Source: Cellulophaga sp. RHA19 (GTDB lineage Bacteria; Bacteroidota; Bacteroidia; Flavobacteriales; Flavobacteriaceae). Taken from it: a DNA stretch of 64,000 bases. How positions within the stretch are numbered: position 1 is the stretch's first letter; the number at the start of each line of letters is the position of its first letter. Below, one piece after another: positions 42,551 to 51,678 of the stretch. The notes beneath the pieces are model-generated. The model saw nothing but the letters and a program-made list of their open reading frames with translations, made no database searches and was not told the DNA's origin. The DNA lies in contig NZ_PHUL01000001.1 in NCBI RefSeq assembly GCF_002813425.1, positions 3,587,001-3,651,000 on the forward strand. Direction: 5' to 3'. A program made the position numbers and the translations under genes.

Positions 42551-44836
42551 TTATTTTACTTCTGAGACTTGAACATAAAAAACTTCGTAAGGCTTTAAAA
42601 CAGGAGCAGAACTAACTGGTATTCCCTTTAACAAATCTTTACAAACAACGCCTTTTTTAGTACCCTTAAAATCAATTTTTAAAGTTGCATCTGTTTTACC
42701 TAGGTTTACCACAGATAGGATATATACTCCTTTTTTGTTCTTTATTACTTTCCAAACACAACCTTTAACTCCCAATTTATTAGTTTCTGTAACCAATACT
42801 TTTGGCAACAAATCTTTATTGTTTAAAAAATTCATTGCAGAGGAGTTAATATCATTTAAAGAATTGCAAAGTATTAAAGTACCGTTACTCTTTTTTAATT
42901 TAGGAATAGCGTTACCATACTCATCTTTGTTTAAACTAACTTTATCTGTAATTATAACACCACCATTATCTAAATAGTTTTGTAATGCTTTTTGCTCTTC
43001 TAGAGTGATAAATTGTGTTTTACTTACCAAAATTGCATCCCAGTTAGCTGCATTTTGTTTTTTAAGAATGTCTTTTGTTGCAAAGCCAAGTGGCGTACCA
43101 TTAAAATGAAGCGACTCGTAAAGCTCAAAAACATCATCCATATGATGCTCTTTATTTATTGCTGAAGATTTAGAATAAAAAATACGCAACGGCTTTCTTT
43201 GGCGTTGCATGCCCATAATATAATCTGAGTACGCATTTAAATCTATTAAAGTAGTTGCAACCTCATTTGTTATTCTTGGTTGTTGATTATTGCTACCCGC
43301 GTAGCCTTTGTCATTTGTTGCTTTTTTTGATATGGCACCATTTGCTTCTCTAGGCCAATACCATATTTGACTAGCCGTCATCCCATAGGTATGCGCTAAC
43401 CAAAAAGTAGCTCTAGCATATTTAGGATCCTGGTATAAGTTTCTTGACTTTGTAGTAGACAAATAATGTAATTCTGAATTAAAATTTAGTTTAGACGGAC
43501 TCACAGATTTCATAAAATCAAACCCCATACAAAGCTCTCTCCAGTTAAGCGCATAATGGTCTTCCCATTCTTCTTTTGGTCCCCACATATAATTATTTTC
43601 CGCTCCAGAATCGTTACCAATAATTCCGCTTAAATCTGTTAACGCTTCTAAGTCTATACCATGAACTCTTTTATTATCTGTCCATAAATTGGGCATAATT
43701 TTTAAATGGACTTTTGCTGCTACATCATACTTTAAAATTTCTTCTTTTAAAAAAGTATACCATTCTGTAACCCTATGCATATTAAACAAAGACCAATCAT
43801 ACCACATAGGTGTTCCACGTAAACTAGTATCTATTGGTATTTTTATGGTAACAGCATTAAAATCTTTAAAATTAGTTTGCCATAAGTTGTTTAATTTTTC
43901 AATAGAAATATGTTTTTTTTGCAACCATACTCTAAACTTATCTATTGTATAAGAAGAAACTGGTCCCGAAGCCCAAGCTAGTTTATCTCCTGTTTTTTGG
44001 GTAAAAAAATGAGGTTCATTACACAACATATACCCTAAACCAGAGTAGTTTTTACCTGCTGTAATTGGGACAATACCACTTAATAATTTTTGCTGTATTT
44101 CTTTAGCCCCTGGGTTATCTATATCATATGCCGTATATGTATTGGTACGCATTACAAAATCTTCTCCGTATTTTGTTTTAGCCCAATTAGGTGTGGTTTT
44201 ATGATTTAAAAATATAAAACCTAAACTACCAGTTGGTTTAGCAGCCAACTCTTTCATTTTTGGTAAGCTTATTGTACCATCTTCTTTAGTTACATAAGAC
44301 GGAGTTATAAAAAAACCGTCTTGGTTTCCGTGGTATTCATTTAGTTCTGCTGTATTTGGTTTCCAAGTATAGTCCGCTAAAAAAATAGGTTTATTATTAA
44401 AAAGCAATTCATCTTTACCCACTTTTACATTAGACCAATCTACTTTTGGGCTAGCAGTCCTAAACACTTTTTTATCTAAAAGTAACTTTATATAACTTAT
44501 AGATTCGTCTAGCATTTTAATAACATCATTACGCTCAAAATTTGGTAAATCTTCTGCCATTTCTTCGGCTTTGTCTGCGTAAATTTTAACTAGTGAAAAT
44601 GCTTTTTCATTTGCCTTTATATGTTGCTCATCCCAATTGGCATATTTTAAAAATATTTCTGCTGTTCTTATGGTAGTATCTTCTTTTAAAACATCTATAC
44701 CTTTCTTTTTTGCTTTATTACGCAACTTTTTAAGGGTTGCTATTTTAGTTTTTGCAACCTCTTCTAAGCTTTGCGCTTGTAGTAAAAAAGAAAACAAGCA
44801 AAAAAACACTATTAATATGCTATTTCTATTTTTCAT
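42551..44836 (-). CDS. GH42-like (clan GH-A) beta-galactosidase-type enzyme
   Basis: A 761-residue secreted enzyme (signal peptide cut near LLQAQS). An unusual helical segment (about 25-125) comes first; the barrel follows with acid/base Glu274 in MLCNEPHF and nucleophile Glu455 in NFNSELHY, and WYWPREANGA after it. Residues 555-650 form a trimerisation-like Rossmann domain (LRIFYSKSS, NWDAILVSKTQF, YLDNGGVIITD), and a small beta domain ends the protein. The plan is that of GH42, with GH167 (an exo-beta-carrageenase family of the same clan) a serious alternative. The start overlaps the GH110 stop by 11 bases, so the two are translationally coupled: alpha- and beta-galactoside cleavage together. 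Confidence 0.72.
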   Translation of the reverse strand: MKNRNSILIVFFCLFSFLLQAQSLEEVAKTKIATLKKLRNKAKKKGIDVLKEDTTIRTAEIFLKYANWDEQHIKANEKAFSLVKIYADKAEEMAEDLPNFERNDVIKMLDESISYIKLLLDKKVFRTASPKVDWSNVKVGKDELLFNNKPIFLADYTWKPNTAELNEYHGNQDGFFITPSYVTKEDGTISLPKMKELAAKPTGSLGFIFLNHKTTPNWAKTKYGEDFVMRTNTYTAYDIDNPGAKEIQQKLLSGIVPITAGKNYSGLGYMLCNEPHFFTQKTGDKLAWASGPVSSYTIDKFRVWLQKKHISIEKLNNLWQTNFKDFNAVTIKIPIDTSLRGTPMWYDWSLFNMHRVTEWYTFLKEEILKYDVAAKVHLKIMPNLWTDNKRVHGIDLEALTDLSGIIGNDSGAENNYMWGPKEEWEDHYALNWRELCMGFDFMKSVSPSKLNFNSELHYLSTTKSRNLYQDPKYARATFWLAHTYGMTASQIWYWPREANGAISKKATNDKGYAGSNNQQPRITNEVATTLIDLNAYSDYIMGMQRQRKPLRIFYSKSSAINKEHHMDDVFELYESLHFNGTPLGFATKDILKKQNAANWDAILVSKTQFITLEEQKALQNYLDNGGVIITDKVSLNKDEYGNAIPKLKKSNGTLILCNSLNDINSSAMNFLNNKDLLPKVLVTETNKLGVKGCVWKVIKNKKGVYILSVVNLGKTDATLKIDFKGTKKGVVCKDLLKGIPVSSAPVLKPYEVFYVQVSEVK

Positions 44837-46637
44837 ATTTAAAGCCTTTATTTTTCTTTACTTTTAATGTTTTTTGTGATGTTTTATCTGCCTGTATCCC
44901 ATTAGTTACAGTACCATTGTATGTATTATTATCAATTTCTACATTGTTACAGTTTATCAGATCAAACAAATAAGCATTAGGAAATTGTGGTTTAAAAGTA
45001 GTTGTTTGCTTTATGGTATTTTTAGATATTTTTAAACCATCTACACGGTCTGCCCAAATAATACGATTACCAAACGTCTCTATAGTATTGTTTTCAAAAA
45101 CAATGTTTCTATCATATAAATTAGTGGCACTAAATGTTTTTCCTAATCTTGGTGAAACTTTTAAAATTGCGTGTTCAGATCCTGCATAAGCACAGTCTAC
45201 AAAGTGATTATTTCTAATAATTACGTCCTCTACATTACCAGACTCAAACCAATAAAAAGTTTCTCCACGTAGCATAATAGAAGACATCATAGATGATAAA
45301 TTGTTATTTTCTATTACTATTTTTTTAGGAGTTTTAATAATTATATTTCTTGCTCTATGGTCTTGTATAGTATTACCACGCATTGTAAAACTAGGATTCC
45401 AGGTCTTGTTTTCTAAAATATCGCCAATTTTAAGATCTGTAGCTATATCATTTTTAAAAGTAAGGTCTGTGTAATGGTTGTTAATTACCTTAACTGCAGT
45501 AACTGTATTTATTTCTTTTCTAGCAGGACTTGGTGCTTTTATAAACCATATCTCATCTCCTAATCCTGCAAATTTAAATCCGTATTGCTGGTTGTGTTTT
45601 AATGCTACACGTACTGTTTTTGTATCTAATATTTTATTTACCTCTACATACGTTCCGTGTACATTTGTACCATCATCATACATACCTTCAAAACGGCAAT
45701 TTTCAATAAGTATATCTCCTTTACAATTTGCAAAATGAGTAGCATCTGCAACAATAGACATAACACGGTCAGAGTCTTCTTCTATATAAATACCACTGTT
45801 TATTATTTTGATATTTTCTGATCTCTCAAACAAAAAACCCATTCCTAAAGCGTGATGAATTACAACATTATCAAAAACAATATCTTTAGAATTACGAGCT
45901 AAAAATGCAGGTGCATAACGGTTGTTTTTTTTATCCCCTTTAGATTGAAGAACACTACCTACTCTTGGAAATTTCTTTAAATTATATTGATAAAAACGAA
46001 GCACTCCGTCTGCTTTCTCTTCAACAAAATTAGATTTTAATGATGAATCCCAAGCTCCGTAAGCTACAGCTTTTGTTTTTTTATTGTGAGGCAAAGAACT
46101 TCCTAATGATGAGAAATTAAAATTATTAATACCAGGAAACTCAATTCTTCCTTTAACCAGTTTCCAAGAAAAACCTTTAGTATATGGCTTAAGCTCGTAC
46201 CAATGTTCCTCTTTATTAACGGCAACAACATCACCCTGAAAACTAAAAGGAATGTCCCAATCTAATGTTACATTTTTAACTTCTATTTTTTTGCATCCTT
46301 CAAAAACAAAAGGAGCTGTTTGACCACGAAATACAAATTTAGAATTGTTGCCGTTTATAACAACAGAATTAAAGCCTTCAAAATTGAAAATTATTTTTTT
46401 AAATCCGTTTCCGTGATTGGTTACATAAAGGTATTTACCTACGGCATAATCTGTTAAAAAAGTATAATCCCCTTTTTCAAAAATCAACTCAATGTCTTTT
46501 TCTTTTGCATTCTCTATAGCCTGCCTTAAAGTGTAAGTCATATCTTGGTTAGAGTACTTAATATGTATAGTCTCTACAGCATAAATGTTGCTAAAAGCTA
46601 AAAGAAATACAAGTAGTAATTTTGATATTTTATTCAT
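44826..46637 (-). CDS. GH110 alpha-1,3-galactosidase
   Basis: A 603-residue secreted protein (signal peptide cut near IYAVE) with a right-handed parallel beta-helix. Landmarks typical of GH110: VTLDWDIPFSFQGDVV (about 123-138), IVADATHFANCKGDI (about 295-309) and FEGMYDDGTNVHGTY, with acidic residues Asp298, Asp321 and Asp322 as likely catalytic ones. GH110 enzymes invert terminal alpha-1,3-galactose; some members act on neocarrabiose-type ends after desulfation. In a lambda-type carrageenan the alpha bond is exactly alpha-1,3 between galactoses, so this enzyme fits the proposed pathway. It is coupled to the GH42-like gene and lies 11 bases after a sulfatase. Confidence 0.85.
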   Translation of the reverse strand: MNKISKLLLVFLLAFSNIYAVETIHIKYSNQDMTYTLRQAIENAKEKDIELIFEKGDYTFLTDYAVGKYLYVTNHGNGFKKIIFNFEGFNSVVINGNNSKFVFRGQTAPFVFEGCKKIEVKNVTLDWDIPFSFQGDVVAVNKEEHWYELKPYTKGFSWKLVKGRIEFPGINNFNFSSLGSSLPHNKKTKAVAYGAWDSSLKSNFVEEKADGVLRFYQYNLKKFPRVGSVLQSKGDKKNNRYAPAFLARNSKDIVFDNVVIHHALGMGFLFERSENIKIINSGIYIEEDSDRVMSIVADATHFANCKGDILIENCRFEGMYDDGTNVHGTYVEVNKILDTKTVRVALKHNQQYGFKFAGLGDEIWFIKAPSPARKEINTVTAVKVINNHYTDLTFKNDIATDLKIGDILENKTWNPSFTMRGNTIQDHRARNIIIKTPKKIVIENNNLSSMMSSIMLRGETFYWFESGNVEDVIIRNNHFVDCAYAGSEHAILKVSPRLGKTFSATNLYDRNIVFENNTIETFGNRIIWADRVDGLKISKNTIKQTTTFKPQFPNAYLFDLINCNNVEIDNNTYNGTVTNGIQADKTSQKTLKVKKNKGFKYEK

Positions 46638-46648
46638 CTACAATTTAA

Positions 46649-48139
46649 TTATAAGTTTACACCAGTTCCTTGTAAGGATGCATCATGGTTCCACATAATT
46701 TTCCAAGGATCTGATGTTTTTGTCTGAAAACTTTTAAGCTTACTTTTTAAGTTTTCTAATGTGTTTTTATAAGCTTCTTTACCTGCTAAATTGTTTAACT
46801 CATTAGGGTCTTTATCTAAATCATAAAGCTCAAACTCCGGTCTAAACAAAAAGTCTTGTACTTTTTTAGGCCCAAAGTACTCTTGGTGCGTTCTGTACAC
46901 ACTTTGCCACGTAGAAGATGCCCAAAGATCTGATGCAAAAGGATACTCTAAACGGTAAGCTATGTTCCAAATAAGTTTATAATTGTTACTCCTAACCACA
47001 CGCATTGGGTAGTACATTGTAATTTCATGAAATGTATGAGAAGCATAAATCTCATTAAAATCTTTTGCTTCCTTTTTACCAATTGTAGATTTAAAAGAAG
47101 AACCGTGAAATTTGTTTTTATTGTTGTTTACCTTAGCCATATCTAAAATAGTTGGCGTTAAGTCTACCCATGAAACCATTGCACTACTTGTAACATTTGT
47201 TTTTTTAACAGTTGGGTCTTTTATAATACAAGGCAATTTTATTCCTGGTTCATGTACTGATGTTTTTGCTCCTGGAAACGCCATACCGTTATCTGAAATA
47301 TAAATAACAATTGTATTTTTTTCTTTACCTTCTGCTTTTAACATAGCCATAAGCTTACCAAAACCCTGATCTATTCTAGAAATACTTTGGTAGTATTGCG
47401 CAATTTCTTCTCTTGTCTGTTTTGTATCTGGCAAAAAAGATGGCACCAAAACATCATTTGGATTATAGGTTACAGTTTCTACATCTTTATACCCTTCTTT
47501 TTTGTTTCCAAAACTGTTAGGAACATCCCATTCTTCTGGAGTAAAAGGTTGTCCACGGTGTGGATCATCTGTACAGAAATACAGAAAAAATGGTTTATCA
47601 GATTTTAACACGCTTGCACATTTATCTGCCATTTCTACAGTATTTCTAGGGTTAGCCTCTAAAACCGTATTAAAATGATATACTTTTTCTGGTGCAACGT
47701 GGTACTTGCCAATACGAGCTGTAGTGTAGCCTGCTTTATTTAACAAAACAGGTAACGATGTAATAGAATCATACGTACTAAAATGATGGTAATCATGTAC
47801 GTGCCCATAAGAGCCCGTTGCGTGTCCAAACTTACCTGTTAATATCACAGATCTACTTGCTGCACAACTAGCACTTGTACAATATGCATTTGTGTACTTT
47901 GTACCTTCTGTAGCTAGTTTATCTAAATTTGGCGTTTTTATAACAGTATTACCGTAAGTACCTAAAGCATCTATACCATGATCATCTGCTACAAACAAAA
48001 TTATATTTGGTGATGCTGGGTTAGCAACTACATTTGTTACTTTATTATCTGTTATTTTATTGTTCTTTTTTGAGTTGCAACTAACAAATAGTAAAACACT
48101 AAAAGCTATAAAAGTCACCCTTTTTAATACACGCTTCAT
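46649..48139 (-). CDS. S1-family sulfatase (CAASR motif, heparan-N-sulfatase-like, perhaps S1_8), lipoprotein
   Basis: A 496-residue sulfatase; lipobox FVSC (Cys21). VADDHGIDALGTYGN has the metal ligands; the activation motif is CAASR with Cys92, another CxAxR form. RIGKYHVAPEKVYHF resembles the GKxHVxP segment of N-sulfoglucosamine sulfohydrolase, the reason to suspect S1_8, and YISDNGMAFP completes the site. Annotation pipelines may call it heparan N-sulfatase; in this setting a galactan sulfate is the probable substrate. It lies 11 bases before GH110 and 50 after the EF-hand gene. Confidence 0.88.
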   Translation of the reverse strand: MKRVLKRVTFIAFSVLLFVSCNSKKNNKITDNKVTNVVANPASPNIILFVADDHGIDALGTYGNTVIKTPNLDKLATEGTKYTNAYCTSASCAASRSVILTGKFGHATGSYGHVHDYHHFSTYDSITSLPVLLNKAGYTTARIGKYHVAPEKVYHFNTVLEANPRNTVEMADKCASVLKSDKPFFLYFCTDDPHRGQPFTPEEWDVPNSFGNKKEGYKDVETVTYNPNDVLVPSFLPDTKQTREEIAQYYQSISRIDQGFGKLMAMLKAEGKEKNTIVIYISDNGMAFPGAKTSVHEPGIKLPCIIKDPTVKKTNVTSSAMVSWVDLTPTILDMAKVNNNKNKFHGSSFKSTIGKKEAKDFNEIYASHTFHEITMYYPMRVVRSNNYKLIWNIAYRLEYPFASDLWASSTWQSVYRTHQEYFGPKKVQDFLFRPEFELYDLDKDPNELNNLAGKEAYKNTLENLKSKLKSFQTKTSDPWKIMWNHDASLQGTGVNL

Positions 48140-48189
48140 TTGATAAGGATATAAATTGATATTACTATTTTTTACTGAAGATATTACGA

Positions 48190-48501
48190 CTACTTATTAT
48201 TAGCTTTTCTTTTTTCCTTTGCTGCTTTCCAGTTTACTTTTTGACCAAGCTCTTTTAGGGTAATGCTATTATTTGCGTCTGCGTCTAAGCCCAAAAACAG
48301 TAATTCGGCATCAATTTTATTCCCTTTTTTATTTGTCTTGTCTTTGTAAAATGCAATCATTTCTGCTAAATCTATTGCATTATCCTTATTGGTATCTATC
48401 CAACCAAATTTCTTTTTAGTTTTAGCTTCTTTATCCTGCGCAACTGCTGTAGTTATAAAACACAAAGCACATAGTAGTAACATGAATTTTACAATTCTCA
48501 T
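48190..48501 (-). CDS. Small secreted EF-hand calcium-binding protein
   Basis: A 103-residue protein with signal peptide (cut near TAVAQ). Two canonical EF-hand loops: DTNKDNAIDLAE (36-47) and DADANNSITLKE (73-84). The tail is lysine-rich (KAAKEKRKANNK). It would bind calcium outside the cell or in the periplasm. Sulfatases and sulfated galactans both bind calcium, so a helper role is plausible but not shown. It heads or closely precedes the sulfatase/GH110/GH42 operon (50 bases). Confidence 0.85.
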   Translation of the reverse strand: MRIVKFMLLLCALCFITTAVAQDKEAKTKKKFGWIDTNKDNAIDLAEMIAFYKDKTNKKGNKIDAELLFLGLDADANNSITLKELGQKVNWKAAKEKRKANNK

Positions 48502-48621
48502 AATTAAATTTTTTAAGGTTTAGCTTAACGTAAACTTAATTATGAGACTAACTTTTGTTGTACTTGTAAATAAATAAAATGTAGCTCTAAATAATAAACA
48601 CAATATTATCTTAAGCAAATC

Positions 48622-51441
48622 TTATTTTAACTCTTTAGTAAGCTCTACATCTATAAAACGAAATAAACCTAAAGGAATATTAATTGTTGTTGAGGCATTT
48701 ACAGCTTTAACCTTAAAAGTTTCTTTGTTTAAAACGTCTGTTATTTTTACTGGAGTAACTGTATTAAATTTTACTGTAGCTTGCTTATTACTTGGGTTTA
48801 AATACCCACTATCTATAAGTGTTATCCTAAGTGTTTTTGGTGCAATTTGTGCAACTACCCATGCAACATCTCCTGTTACAGTAATAGGTAAAAGCTTAGC
48901 GCTTTCTTTTATAGATTTTTCTACTGTTTTATAGTATGTATCTGCTGAGTATACTTGCTTGCCATCTTTAGAAAAGTAAGACTTACCATCTGTTATATAC
49001 TCTTTAGTTATATTTTTATACAAAGGGTGTAAATAAGATTCTAATGAACCTCTATCTACATTTTTAGCAGCAAAAACACCTTGTTGTGGTGGTGTAATTA
49101 AAACTAGACCATTATTATAAGGCGCTAAAAAGTTTAACCTACGCTCATTTACACCTGCTGCATAGTTAGAAAAATCCCATTCTGTTACGGGAGCACCAGG
49201 CCAAGAACCATTCATTCTACTAAAAACAAAAGGGTTGTTTTTTTCAAATTCTTCATTGTATTTTATAGTCCATTTTACATTAGAACCATCATCTAAAAAA
49301 TGCTCGTCAGGAGATTTCATACTTAAATGCACAGGAGAAAAACTTACTATTTCTTCTCTTTTAGGAACAAATAAAACCCCTTTAGCTATTAACTCCCAGT
49401 ACACACTTACATACTCTTGGTCTACTGCAAAGTTATTTATGTATTGCGCACCGTTTGCTGTGTGAAAAATTAGCATTCTTAAAAAATGATTTGGTAATTG
49501 CTGAGAACCATACTGCCTAGACCTATCAAAAGCAGTATTGTCTGGTACAGCACGTGTACCCCAAGAGTTTACAGCACCACTTGCCCACATACCAGTTCTA
49601 CCAGCTAAACTAAGTTCCATAGTTTTATCTGTAGTTTCTTCCATAGCAGGTACAAAAACATCTGCATAAGTACCAGACATTAAGCCAGACCAAGCATCTA
49701 AGTAATTAGACCCCAACCAAAATACGTTTTTAGAACGTAAAAATATATTAGCATTTTTATCTTTAGCGTAGGTTGCCAGCGGATACAATAAATTGTTAAC
49801 CATAAAATTAAGATCCTCAGAGTGGTCTTCCATCTCTGGGTAAATAAGAACCGTTTTTTTACCATTAGCAGCATCTAAAACTTTTTTAGTGGTAGCTAAA
49901 CTAAACATATACGGATCGTTGCCATGACCAGCCCAATATGCCAAACCCGGAGCATTGTTATACTCTTTAGTAATTAAGTCTACTGCTTGTTGTTGACTTA
50001 AAACATACTTTTTTCTACGATCTCGTTTTTTTCTAAATTTTTCATTTGTTAAACTAGATCTATCCCAATTTTCTACCTCTGGTAAATGTTTAGAATTTAA
50101 AAACACAGGAGTTGGGTATTTTTTCTCTATTTCAGTTTTAAGAGGCTCCAATGTAGAAGGTACCTTCTCTGTCATTAAATACACTGGTAATTGTTTTCTT
50201 TTTGTTTTTACTGGCGTGTATTTTTGTAAATCTGCTCTTGTTGCCTTTGTATTTGCTATTATTGATTCTATTTTTCCTGGAGGTGTTAACTTTTCAAAGT
50301 CTTTTTTCCAAGACTTACTTTTTGTATTTATAATATGAATACTACTACCTCCACTCTGGGCACTAGCTAAAATAACATAACCAGTTTTGGGATCTTTCCA
50401 CAGGTCATTATACGCATATTTACCTATAATACGCTCTACCTTTTTTTCATTTAAATTAAGGTCTAATAACCTAATTTGATTTCTAACACGTGTTAAAAAG
50501 AGCGTCTTATTGTTTTCTTTAATAGTTACAGTATGTGTAACATCATACCCAAAAGGTATTTTAGTATTTTTATGATATGTTACTTTACCCGTTTGCGGAT
50601 TGTATAATAAAATAGCACTATCATTAGAATGTGCAGAGGTACCTAATATAACCATTTGCTCTCCTTTAGTAGCGTAATCTTCTACTGTAAAAGAACCTAT
50701 AACACGTACTCTTTTACCTTTTATGGCTATTTTGTCTTTTCTAAAAGGCAGGTTTTCCAACGCATTAAATAAATACATTGTTCCTGGTACATTCATATGA
50801 TTATTAGTACCTAAAACAGCTAAAACATCATCACCATTTTTTTGAGGTATTGGCCTTAAAAAATTAGCTGTAGACACATTACTTTCTGGCAAGTCTTTTT
50901 TAAACTTTGCCCAAGGCTTTTCTATAGAATAGGTTGATGATTTTATCTCTTTAACCATTTCTCCGGTTGATGATATGTAATAAATACTTTTATCAAAACC
51001 ACCAGCAACAACATATGCTTTACCCTCTTTTTTAATAACACATACAGCATACATTGGAGCAGAATTCTTTTTAAACTTCCAAAGTAATTTACCTTTGCTA
51101 TTTAAACAATAAATAGTGCCATCTGCATTAGCTGTTACTATTTCATCTACGCCATCACCATTTATATCTTTACTCCATATATCATGGTTCATAAAACCAG
51201 ATAATTTATTTTTCCAAAGCACTTTACCATCATAAGCAACACCTAAAACAGCACCTTCAAAAGTAGTAGCTACTACATAGCTTTTATTTTTATTTATAGC
51301 AGTACGTACCTTAGTAATAGTATATCCGGTTTCTAAACTAACGATACCTTTATTTTTAAAATTTGTTTTTTCTAATTGAGCCTGCATCATAAAAATACCT
51401 GCAAACAATACATATATTAAAAACAGCTTTACTTTTTTCAT
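48622..51441 (-). CDS. PQQ-propeller protein with GH150-like catalytic region, candidate lambda-carrageenase
   Basis: A 939-residue secreted protein (signal peptide cut near MMQAQ), nearly the length of the founding GH150 lambda-carrageenase (942). Propeller blades occupy about 30-400 (NADGTIYCLNSKGKLLWKF, INGDGVDEIVTAN with a calcium-like loop). The second half has LPVYLMTEK, YWAGHGNDPYMFS, FVPAMEETTDKTMELSLAGR, TEWDFSNYAAGVNERRLNF and the end LGLFRFIDVEL. The same string of motifs in the same order is found in the paralogue at 24.8-27.4 kb. Likely role: endo-cleavage of the sulfated galactan at the cell surface. The assignment is by architecture and context. It lies 237 bases from the regulator gene, after the latter's terminator. 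Confidence 0.65.
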   Translation of the reverse strand: MKKVKLFLIYVLFAGIFMMQAQLEKTNFKNKGIVSLETGYTITKVRTAINKNKSYVVATTFEGAVLGVAYDGKVLWKNKLSGFMNHDIWSKDINGDGVDEIVTANADGTIYCLNSKGKLLWKFKKNSAPMYAVCVIKKEGKAYVVAGGFDKSIYYISSTGEMVKEIKSSTYSIEKPWAKFKKDLPESNVSTANFLRPIPQKNGDDVLAVLGTNNHMNVPGTMYLFNALENLPFRKDKIAIKGKRVRVIGSFTVEDYATKGEQMVILGTSAHSNDSAILLYNPQTGKVTYHKNTKIPFGYDVTHTVTIKENNKTLFLTRVRNQIRLLDLNLNEKKVERIIGKYAYNDLWKDPKTGYVILASAQSGGSSIHIINTKSKSWKKDFEKLTPPGKIESIIANTKATRADLQKYTPVKTKRKQLPVYLMTEKVPSTLEPLKTEIEKKYPTPVFLNSKHLPEVENWDRSSLTNEKFRKKRDRRKKYVLSQQQAVDLITKEYNNAPGLAYWAGHGNDPYMFSLATTKKVLDAANGKKTVLIYPEMEDHSEDLNFMVNNLLYPLATYAKDKNANIFLRSKNVFWLGSNYLDAWSGLMSGTYADVFVPAMEETTDKTMELSLAGRTGMWASGAVNSWGTRAVPDNTAFDRSRQYGSQQLPNHFLRMLIFHTANGAQYINNFAVDQEYVSVYWELIAKGVLFVPKREEIVSFSPVHLSMKSPDEHFLDDGSNVKWTIKYNEEFEKNNPFVFSRMNGSWPGAPVTEWDFSNYAAGVNERRLNFLAPYNNGLVLITPPQQGVFAAKNVDRGSLESYLHPLYKNITKEYITDGKSYFSKDGKQVYSADTYYKTVEKSIKESAKLLPITVTGDVAWVVAQIAPKTLRITLIDSGYLNPSNKQATVKFNTVTPVKITDVLNKETFKVKAVNASTTINIPLGLFRFIDVELTKELK

Positions 51442-51495
51442 TTTAATTGGTCTAAAGTGGTTATTTACAAAATTGAGTTAATAACAGTTTACTCT

Positions 51496-51526
51496 AAAAA
51501 AAACAAAAAGGTGCAAAACACCTTTT
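51496..51526 (-). terminator. Terminator after the hybrid two-component gene
   Basis: AAAAGGTG and CACCTTTTT pair around a TTTTG loop on the minus strand, followed by a run of T. It separates the regulator from the GH150-like gene, which must have its own promoter in 51442-51495. Confidence 0.8.
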
Positions 51527-51678
51527 CATTTTTAATATTAACTCAAAATAAAAACTAATTTATAAGTCTCCTAACATATGACTTACACTGTAAATAAAGC
51601 TCAGTTTTTACTTTTTAATGTACTTACACATACATATGATGTAGTTTTCAGTAAAAAACCCTTAAAAACCTTATTTTT

